From: JAMXLO01 sp041487355
GTDB lineage: Bacteria > Pseudomonadota > Alphaproteobacteria > Acetobacterales > Acetobacteraceae
Assembly (NCBI GenBank): GCA_041487355.1
Contig: JBGPND010000131.1
Span: 1-14,723 of the forward strand
Direction of reading: 5' to 3'
Length of the DNA stretch: 14,723 nt
Position 1 is the first letter of the stretch. Each line of letters begins with the position of its first letter. The notes under the pieces are model-generated. The model saw only the letters and a list, made by a program, of their open reading frames with translations, did no database searches and was not told where the DNA came from. The position numbers and the translations under genes were made by a program. Positions 6,604 to 14,723 of the stretch are shown one piece after another.

Positions 6604-7023
6604 TTACCGCCCGGTCAGCAGCCCGTCCACCGCCTCGATCATCGCCCGCGCGGACTGCGCGCGCTCCAGGGCAAGCTCCTCGGCCACGACATCCGCCGCA
6701 TCGACCTGCGCCAGCGACGCCTCGGCCTCGGCCAGGCGCCGCTCGCCCTCGGCCCGGTTCAAGTCGGCCACCGGCATCACTTCGTTGGCCAGCACGGTGC
6801 AGCGCTCCGGCGTGACCTCGGCGAAGCCGCCGGCGACGTACATCTGGTCGGTGATCTGCTCGCCGTCATACAGCGCGATCACGCCGCCGCGCAGCATGAC
6901 GATCATCGGCGCGTGGCCTTCCAGCACGCCCATGTCGCCTTCCGAGGCCGGGATCACCACCATGTCCACCGGTCGGGACAGCAGCAGCTTCTCCGGGCTG
7001 ACGATTTCCAGGTTCACCGGCAT
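6604..7023 (-). CDS. atpC: F1 ATP synthase subunit epsilon
   Basis: Central-stalk epsilon subunit that couples the gamma rotor to the c-ring and can inhibit ATP hydrolysis. The 139-residue product has the N-terminal beta-sandwich domain (LEIVSPEKLLLSRPVDMVVIPASEGDMGVLEGHAP at about 5-39, then LRGGVIALY and the AGGFAEV block near 64-70). It also has the C-terminal two-helix domain (NRAEGERRLAEAEASL onward), rich in E, A and R. ATG 7023 is preceded by GAGGGAT about 10-12 bp upstream. It is the last gene of atpHAGDC and is separated from atpD by an unusual 197-bp repeat-filled gap. A degenerate copy of its last codons lies directly downstream. Confidence 0.95.
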   Translation of the reverse strand: MPVNLEIVSPEKLLLSRPVDMVVIPASEGDMGVLEGHAPMIVMLRGGVIALYDGEQITDQMYVAGGFAEVTPERCTVLANEVMPVADLNRAEGERRLAEAEASLAQVDAADVVAEELALERAQSARAMIEAVDGLLTGR

Positions 7024-7028
7024 GGGCT

Positions 7029-7219
7029 CGTCATCCCTCAGCTATCCTGCAAAGCAAGACGTGGATGGCCCGCCTGCGCGGGCCATGACGGTAGAGACCG
7101 GCACGACGTGGATGGCGCGCCTGCGCGGGCCATGACGGTAGAGGCGGGCATCAGCGCGTCATCCCTCTTGTTTGCCACGAGGCAAGACATGGGTGGTCGG
7201 CCTTCGCCAATCACGACGG
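7029..7219. repeat. Tandem palindromic repeats in the atpD-atpC gap
   Basis: Two 47-bp direct copies (7058-7104 and 7105-7151) each contain a palindrome; the first is ATGGCCCGC-CTGC-GCGGGCCAT (7065-7086) with 9-bp arms, the second has one mismatch. A third, degenerate copy begins at GCAAGAC (7182-7188) and ends in CACGACGG before 7220. A wider direct repeat with 128-bp offset brackets the unit: CGTCATCCCTC at 7029-7039 and 7157-7167, and GCAAGAC at 7054-7060 and 7182-7188. The core resembles a palindromic repeat family common in alphaproteobacterial intergenic regions. As mRNA these form hairpins between atpD and atpC, with a possible effect on epsilon stoichiometry or message processing. Confidence 0.8.
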
Positions 7220-7220
7220 C

Positions 7221-8654
<1,434 letters not shown>

Positions 8655-8674
8655 CTTGCTCTATCCCTCGCGTA

Positions 8675-9556
8675 TCAAACGGCTTCGGCGCCGGAGATTA
8701 TCTCGATCAGTTCCTTGGTGATGTTCGCCTGGCGCGCGCGGTTATAGTTCAGCGTCAGGCGTTTGATCATGTCGCCGGCGTTGCGCGTCGCGTTGTCCAT
8801 CGCGGTCATCCGCGCGCCGTGTTCGCCGGCCGCGCTTTCCAGCAGCGCGCGATAGAGCTGGATCGCCAGCGCCTGCGGCAGCAGCCTTGCCAGGATGGTC
8901 TCCTCGTCGGGCTCGAACTCGTAGCTGGCGCCCCCGAGATCAGCGCTTTCGCCTTCCGGCGAGGGCGGCGCGGGAATCAGTTGCTGCTCGGTGACGATCT
9001 GGGAAATCACCGAGCGGAAGCGATTGTAGACCAGGATGCAGGCGTCGATCTCCCCCGCGTCCAGCATGCCGGTGATCCGGCTGCCGATCTCCACCGCATC
9101 GGAGAATTCGATGCGCCGCTTGCCGGCATAGGAGATGTCGCCGGTGATCCGGCTGGCCAGTTCGCGGCGCAGGTAGTCACGCCCCTTGCGGCCGACCGCC
9201 AGAATCTTGACTGTCTTGCCCTCGGCCTCCAGCCGGCGTGCCAGCGTGCGCGCGGCACGGCCGATACTGGCATTGAACGCACCGGCCAGGCCGCGATCCG
9301 CCGTCACCGGAACCAACAGATAGGTCTGGTCCTTCCCGGTTCCCACGAGCAGCGGCGGTGCGTTCGGCATGTCGGCCACCGACGCCGCCAGTGCGCGCAG
9401 CATGCGATCCATGCGTTCGGCGTAAGGCCGTGCCGCTTCCGCCTGCTGCTGCGCGCGGCGCAGCTTCGACGCCGCCACCATCTTCATGGCCGACGTGATC
9501 TTCTGCGTCGACTTCACGCTGTTGATGCGCGTGCGCAGCGCTTTCAGGCTGGGCAT
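8675..9556 (-). CDS. atpG: F1 ATP synthase subunit gamma
   Basis: Rotor shaft of F1, rotating inside the alpha3-beta3 hexamer. The 293-residue product has the conserved N-terminal helix (MPSLKALRTRINSVKSTQKI, then TSAMKMVAASKLRRAQ) and the conserved C-terminal helix (MDNATRNAGDMIKRLTLNYN, then RARQANITKELIEIISGAEA). These two form the coiled-coil axle. The central Rossmann-like part contains the expected TADRGLAGAFN variant of the 'SDRGLCGGFN' block. An acidic, proline- and glycine-rich loop near 188-212 (PAPPSPEGESADLGG) is of the kind that varies between lineages. atpA ends 9 bp upstream and atpD starts 20 bp downstream. Confidence 0.97.
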   Translation of the reverse strand: MPSLKALRTRINSVKSTQKITSAMKMVAASKLRRAQQQAEAARPYAERMDRMLRALAASVADMPNAPPLLVGTGKDQTYLLVPVTADRGLAGAFNASIGRAARTLARRLEAEGKTVKILAVGRKGRDYLRRELASRITGDISYAGKRRIEFSDAVEIGSRITGMLDAGEIDACILVYNRFRSVISQIVTEQQLIPAPPSPEGESADLGGASYEFEPDEETILARLLPQALAIQLYRALLESAAGEHGARMTAMDNATRNAGDMIKRLTLNYNRARQANITKELIEIISGAEAV

Positions 9557-9565
9557 GGCGTCGGC

Positions 9566-11098
<1,533 letters not shown>

Positions 11099-11099
11099 A

Positions 11100-11669
11100 T
11101 CAGGCGGCTCCCTTCATGGCGTAATGCAGGCGCTGTAGGCGGGATTTCAACGATGTGTCGTAGAGGCGGGCGCCGACGCGCACGACGAGACCGCCGAGCA
11201 GGTCGGGTTCCACCGACTCAAGGATGTTGACGTTGCCGTAGCCGGCCTCGATCAGGCGGGCACGAAGCTGCTGGCGCTGCACGTCGTTCAACGGATGAGC
11301 GGAAGCGACGTGCGCGCTGATGATGCCGCGGCGTTCCGCCACCAGCGCAGCAAAGGCCAGGACGATGTCGCGCAGATTGCGCAGCCGGCGATTGGCCGCG
11401 ACCACCCCGACGAAATGCTGCACCTGCTGGCCGAAGCCCTGCTGCTCCAGCACCGCGAGCGCGGCCCTGGTGGCCTGGTTCACGTCGATCAGCGGTGATG
11501 CCAGCAGCCGGCGGAAGTCCGCGCTGGTGTCGATGAGCTGCCCCAGTGCCTCCATTTCGGCCACCACGGCATCGAGCGCGTGCTGCTCGTCGGCATGGGC
11601 ATAGAGGGCAGCGGCGTAGCGGTCGGTGAGGCCGCCGCCTGATGCGATCGTCGTAGCGCCTGAGGCCAC
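11100..11669 (-). CDS. atpH: F1 ATP synthase subunit delta (OSCP)
   Basis: Peripheral-stalk subunit linking the alpha N termini to subunit b of F0. I choose the GTG start at 11669 (189 residues, VASGATTIASGGGLTDRYAA). It has AGGGAA upstream at about 7 bp, and the length fits the family. A start at 11756 would add 29 arginine-rich residues unlike any delta subunit. The core RYAAALYAHADE opening, the ANRRLRNLRDIVLAFAALVAER stretch and the C-terminal LLGGLVVRVGARLYDTSLKS signature (family 'GG..ar.Gd.v.D.Sv...L') are clear. First gene of atpHAGDC. F0 genes are absent, as usual in alphaproteobacteria, where F0 forms a separate operon. Confidence 0.93.
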   Translation of the reverse strand: MASGATTIASGGGLTDRYAAALYAHADEQHALDAVVAEMEALGQLIDTSADFRRLLASPLIDVNQATRAALAVLEQQGFGQQVQHFVGVVAANRRLRNLRDIVLAFAALVAERRGIISAHVASAHPLNDVQRQQLRARLIEAGYGNVNILESVEPDLLGGLVVRVGARLYDTSLKSRLQRLHYAMKGAA

Positions 11670-11855
11670 GTGCCGTTCCCTATGCTTTGGGGCCGCGCGC
11701 AGGCGCGGGCGTGGATGGAAGACCGGCCGCCCCGACCGGCGGGCGGCGTCTAGCATGTGGTCCGGGGACTAGCAACACGGGCTCGCGCGGCGCCCTGGCA
11801 AGATATACGTCGAGCAGAGAATTGCACTGGTGCGCTGACCAGTCTATTCTGCGGC
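11670..11855. promoter_or_regulatory. Divergent control region between atpH and vapB-like gene
   Basis: These 186 bp must hold the atpHAGDC promoter (leftward) and the toxin-antitoxin promoter (rightward, described separately). GC-rich interrupted palindromes such as CCGGCCGCCCCGACCGG (about 11725-11741) could form a leader hairpin in the atp message. A leftward -35/-10 pair is not clear: TTGCTA and a weak TAGACG-like box near 11750-11775 are possible but unconvincing. Open frames through this region have no credible start. Confidence 0.35.
11822..11850 (+). promoter_or_regulatory. Promoter with operator-like inverted repeat for vapBC-like module
   Basis: TTGCAC (11822-11827, moderate -35), 17 bp, then TATTCT (11845-11850, moderate -10). 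ACTGGT and ACCAGT (11826-11831 and 11838-11843) form a 6-bp inverted repeat with a 6-bp centre that fills the spacer, where an antitoxin dimer would repress. The predicted transcription start, about 11856, coincides with the antitoxin ATG, so the message is probably leaderless. The boxes are only partly consensus. Confidence 0.5.
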
Positions 11856-12134
11856 ATGGACCAAATCGAACGCGATATGCTTCCTACCATCGGGGCCTAC
11901 GACGCCAAAGCCCGGCTGTCCGAGTTGCTCGACAGAGTTGAGCGCGGCGAGCAGATCGTCATTACGCGGCATGGGAAGCCGGTCGCGCGCCTGGTTCCCG
12001 AGGGCGGGCACGATCGAGCGGCCGCTCTGGCCGCGGTCGAGCAATTGACCAAGTATCGCAACGAGTTGGCCGCTCGCGGTGTCAAATTCACGACCGAGGA
12101 AATTCTCGCCATGCGGGACGAAGGACGCCGGTAG
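11856..12134 (+). CDS. Phd/YefM-family antitoxin (VapB-like)
   Basis: The antitoxin partner of the PIN toxin that follows. The 92-residue product has the Phd/YefM N-terminal DNA-binding domain: IGAYDAKARLSELLDRVERG (about 11-30) then EQIVITRHGKPVARLVP, the classic 'prevent-host-death' motif. A helical C-terminal tail (KYRNELAARGVKFTTEEILAMRDEGRR) would occupy the toxin's active site. ATG 11856 has no Shine-Dalgarno but falls at the predicted transcription start. ATG 11877 (M at residue 8) is the alternative and would begin right before the family core. It is followed after 16 bp by the toxin gene. It is divergent from atpHAGDC. Confidence 0.88.
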   Translation: MDQIERDMLPTIGAYDAKARLSELLDRVERGEQIVITRHGKPVARLVPEGGHDRAAALAAVEQLTKYRNELAARGVKFTTEEILAMRDEGRR

Positions 12135-12150
12135 CCTCACCACGATCCGC

Positions 12151-12561
12151 ATGACGATCTTAGTCCTCGATGCGTCGGTGGCACTGGCCGTGGTGCTCCC
12201 AGAGGCCAACTCCGCGGCCGCCCAGGCAATTCTCGCGCGGGTCATCGATGACAGCGCGGTAGTGCCGACGCTGTGGCGTCTTGAAGTCGGTAACACCCTA
12301 CTCATTGCCGAGCGGCGCGGCTCCATTGCCATCGGAGATCACAAGGCATTACTTCGCCGCCTCGCCGCTTTGCCAATCGTGGCCGACGTGGAAACTTCGG
12401 CGCGTGCATGGCGTGAAACCATCGAACTCGCCGAGCGTCACCGACTGACGCTGTATGATGCCACATACCTGGAACTGAGCCTGCGTCGCGGCCTGCCGCT
12501 TGCCACGTTCGATGCGGCATTGCGGCGGGCTGCGACGGCAGCGAATGTGCCGCTGCTGTGA
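12151..12561 (+). CDS. PIN-domain ribonuclease toxin, VapC family
   Basis: A 136-residue PIN-domain endoribonuclease; VapC toxins cut tRNA or rRNA in a Mg2+-dependent way. The four acidic metal ligands are present: D7 (LVLDAS), E45 (WRLEVGN), D103 (LYDATYLELS) and D121 (ATFDAAL). Length fits the family. The start is ATG 12151; an in-frame ATG at 12079 lies inside the antitoxin gene and would add 24 residues without a PIN counterpart. There is no strong ribosome-binding site, so translation may depend on the antitoxin. The stop is 12 bp before the ATG of the large PLD-ATPase gene, so all three genes may share one message. With the ligands intact the toxin is likely active. Confidence 0.92.
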   Translation: MTILVLDASVALAVVLPEANSAAAQAILARVIDDSAVVPTLWRLEVGNTLLIAERRGSIAIGDHKALLRRLAALPIVADVETSARAWRETIELAERHRLTLYDATYLELSLRRGLPLATFDAALRRAATAANVPLL

Positions 12562-12573
12562 CGGAGTGCCTGC

Positions 12574-14613
12574 ATGGCCACTGACCTGTTCGCGGGGACC
12601 AGTATCCAGCGTACTGCGCGGAAGCTGACGGTATTCCGCGCCGAGCTGATTTCCTGCGACCAGGCCTCCTGGGAGGAGCTGTTCGACGGCTTTACTTCGC
12701 TCAGGGCGATCACCTTCTCCAGCAGCCTCGAAATGCTGCTGCGGCTAGCCGACCGGCTTGACGACCTGGAAATCGTCTTCGGCTCGGAAAGCATCCTGTC
12801 CAGCGAGCACCTGGCGCTCGCCCAGGCGAGCCAAACAATTCAGGCCTATGGCTTCGCCGACGCGCTGGTCGACCAGAAGGCGCTGGTCGAGGCCCTGGCG
12901 CGACTGCTTGGCCGCACCGGCCAACGCCTGTTGGAACGCGTCGCGGCGGGCTCGCTGCGTTTCCGGCTGCTGCGTGGTCGCCCCAGCCATGAGAAGCTGT
13001 ATCTGCTCTCCGGACCGGCCGGCAGGCGGGTGATCACCGGCTCGGCCAATCTGAGCCTGGCCGCCTTCGAGGGCCGGCAACAGGAAGTCTACGTCGCCTT
13101 CGACGGCGAGCCGGCCTGGGTGGTGTTCGACGGCTACTACCAGCGCGACTGGCGCGACAGCGTACCGGTCGAGGCCGACGCGCTCGTCGTGCAGCGCGCC
13201 GACGGCGTCCAGGTCGCGCGCGAGGCGCCGCTTGCGCTCGAGGAAGTGCCGATCGTGCGGGTGCTGAAGGCCGGTGTCGCCTTGGTGGACGAGGCGCCCA
13301 GGCCGGTGCCGCCCGGGTTTGCCGCCGATGCGCTGCGCACCGCGGCCGCCCTGGGCGCGGAACTGAAGGACCTGGCGCTGCCGAAGGACCGGACCGGGCG
13401 CACCGTCGTCAACGCCGCCTCGGTCCTGCGGGTGATCCGCAGCTTTCGGGCGCGGCCGGTCGGCGAGGCCACCGAAGACCGCATCCCACGGGCGGAGATC
13501 GACTTCGCGACCGGAGCGGTCCGCCTGGACGGCGTGCCCTGGCTACGCCCCGACGAGACCATCCCGGCGGACGACATTGCGCGGGACGCTCGCATCCTGG
13601 TCGACTACCTCGGCAGTTTCCGGTCGTTCTTCGGCAATGGCGCCGGCGCCATCGAGGTCTACTGGGCCTTCCTGGTCTGGCTGTATTCCGCGCCGGCTGC
13701 CCCCTACTTGCGCCAGGCCGCCGTGCCGGTCGGCATCGATCCCTGGGTTTACCCGGTCTACGCCGTGCTGTTCGGCCGCTCCAGCGGGGGCAAGACGCTG
13801 TTCACCAGGATCGCGGCCCGCTCGATGTTCGGCTTCGAGAAGATGATCCGCAGCGGCCAGTTCACCGCCAACCGCGCGCTGGGGCTGCGCGACCGACTGG
13901 GTGCCATCCCGCTGCTGATCGACGATGTGACCCGCGACAAGTTCACCAGCCATGTGCCGGACCTGGTACGGACCGACCAAGAGGTCGGCGGCCAGTACGC
14001 GCCGGTGGTTCTGACCACCAATCGCGACGTTACGTCCATCCCGCCCGACCTGACGAAGCGCATGGTGACCTGCCACATCGATGCGGCAATACCGGAGAAC
14101 CGCTCCGTCACCGAGCGGATTGCCCGGCGTGCCCAGAACGAGATCGGCACGGCACTGTATCGCGCGTATCTGCAGCGTCTGATCCCCGAGGTGCGTGCCA
14201 TGCGCGCCGAGATCGACGCCGAGTCCGAAGGGTTTCCGGACCTGCTTGCCTGCTCGGCCGCGGTATTGCGTGGCGTGCTGGGCGAGGCGCTCGGCGAATT
14301 ACCGGACTGGGCGAAGCCGTTGACCTTCGGCGACTATTTCGGAATCCGCCATCGCCGCTTCCGCGATCAGCTTGGCGAGATGCTGCGGGATGCGGACGAC
14401 CGGGTCGCGATCAACCGGCGCGCCGGCGAGCTGACGATCAGCTTCGGCGGTGACACCAATCAGGCGGCGCAGTTCGCGCGCAGCGTACCGGATTTCGCGC
14501 TGAAGGGGCGGTTCGCCGACATGGTCAAGCTCGACCTGCGCGCGCTCGAGCAGGAGATGGGGTTCGCGGTCGGCCGACCGGCCGGCTGGTGGCGGCGGCT
14601 GGTCCGGCGCTGA
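12574..14613 (+). CDS. Phospholipase D-like nuclease / P-loop ATPase fusion protein
   Basis: A 679-residue two-domain protein I cannot assign to a named system. The N-terminal region (about 1-190) looks like a single PLD (HKD-type) domain: H139-x-K141 in SHEKLYLLSG, then GSANLS (156-161, N159) and a trailing E171 in GRQQEVYVAF. The Asp normally four residues after the Lys is absent (S146). PLD nucleases with one motif, such as BfiI-type enzymes, act as dimers. After a linker, the C-terminal half is a P-loop ATPase: Walker A GRSSGGKT (401-408), Walker B LLIDD (447-451), sensor-like TTNRD (481-485) and a candidate arginine finger in LTKR (493-496). The arrangement resembles superfamily 3 helicases or DUF927-like ATPases, but this is inference. 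ATG 12574 has GGAG at 7 bp. It lies 12 bp after vapC. A DNA-processing or defence role is the likeliest; transposition or plasmid functions are alternatives. Confidence 0.75.
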   Translation: MATDLFAGTSIQRTARKLTVFRAELISCDQASWEELFDGFTSLRAITFSSSLEMLLRLADRLDDLEIVFGSESILSSEHLALAQASQTIQAYGFADALVDQKALVEALARLLGRTGQRLLERVAAGSLRFRLLRGRPSHEKLYLLSGPAGRRVITGSANLSLAAFEGRQQEVYVAFDGEPAWVVFDGYYQRDWRDSVPVEADALVVQRADGVQVAREAPLALEEVPIVRVLKAGVALVDEAPRPVPPGFAADALRTAAALGAELKDLALPKDRTGRTVVNAASVLRVIRSFRARPVGEATEDRIPRAEIDFATGAVRLDGVPWLRPDETIPADDIARDARILVDYLGSFRSFFGNGAGAIEVYWAFLVWLYSAPAAPYLRQAAVPVGIDPWVYPVYAVLFGRSSGGKTLFTRIAARSMFGFEKMIRSGQFTANRALGLRDRLGAIPLLIDDVTRDKFTSHVPDLVRTDQEVGGQYAPVVLTTNRDVTSIPPDLTKRMVTCHIDAAIPENRSVTERIARRAQNEIGTALYRAYLQRLIPEVRAMRAEIDAESEGFPDLLACSAAVLRGVLGEALGELPDWAKPLTFGDYFGIRHRRFRDQLGEMLRDADDRVAINRRAGELTISFGGDTNQAAQFARSVPDFALKGRFADMVKLDLRALEQEMGFAVGRPAGWWRRLVRR

Positions 14614-14635
14614 GCGCGCGTGCTTCGACCCACCC

Positions 14636-14723
14636 TGTCATTGCGAGGAGCGCCGCGCCGCGGCCCACCCCGGGGGAGTGCGCGCCCCCCCCCACATTGC
14701 CGCGGCGCGGCGCGCCACGCAAA
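14636..14723. repeat. GC-rich inverted repeat at window end
   Basis: GCGCCGCGCCGCGGC (14650-14664) and its exact reverse complement (14699-14713) flank a 34-bp loop containing CCCCGGGGG and a run of nine C (14685-14693). Similarity extends outward with mismatches (CATTGCGAGGAG on the left against CGCCACGCAA on the right), and the element probably continues past the window. The opening TGTCATTGCGAGGAGCG is typical of a widespread intergenic palindromic repeat. Starting about 25 bp after the PLD-ATPase stop, it may also end that transcript. Confidence 0.6.

Overview
The window is GC-rich, almost fully coding DNA from a bacterial chromosome, most likely an alphaproteobacterium of the Rhodospirillales/Acetobacteraceae type. 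This rests on the F1-only ATP synthase operon (delta-alpha-gamma-beta-epsilon, with no F0 genes attached), the translationally coupled psd-pssA pair, the GC-rich codon use, and the palindromic intergenic repeats built around GGCCCGC-CTGC-GCGGGCC. The family placement is inference; no rRNA or other taxonomic marker is present.

Positions 1-3840 hold housekeeping and membrane genes. psd and pssA (minus strand, ATGA overlap) make phosphatidylethanolamine. A divergent hypothetical gene (1631-2149) ends inside a REPIN-like pair of inverted palindromes (2147-2233). Next come a ten-helix membrane protein (minus) and a divergent cytochrome b561 (plus). A ferritin-like diiron protein (3842-4663, minus) converges on the cytochrome gene.

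Positions 4743-6600 are accessory. A TacA/TacT-type (DUF1778 plus GNAT acetyltransferase) toxin-antitoxin pair has a perfect palindromic operator inside its promoter. It is followed by a long hairpin element with 56-bp perfect arms, then a small membrane-protein gene interrupted by an in-frame TAG. A decayed copy of the 3' end of atpC lies next to the real atpC.

Positions 6604-11669 (minus) are atpHAGDC, encoding the soluble F1 sector of ATP synthase. The atpD-atpC gap is widened by tandem and palindromic repeats that carry a second copy of the atpC ribosome-binding region.

Positions 11822-14613 (plus) hold a second toxin-antitoxin pair (Phd/VapB-VapC) followed after 12 bp by a 679-residue protein. 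That protein joins an N-terminal phospholipase D-type nuclease-like domain to a C-terminal P-loop ATPase domain. It is the best candidate here for an undescribed system, plausibly anti-phage or anti-plasmid defence guarded by or co-expressed with VapBC. The window ends in a GC-rich inverted repeat. Two toxin-antitoxin modules, at least four palindromic or repeat elements and two gene remnants lie between or beside otherwise conserved core genes.
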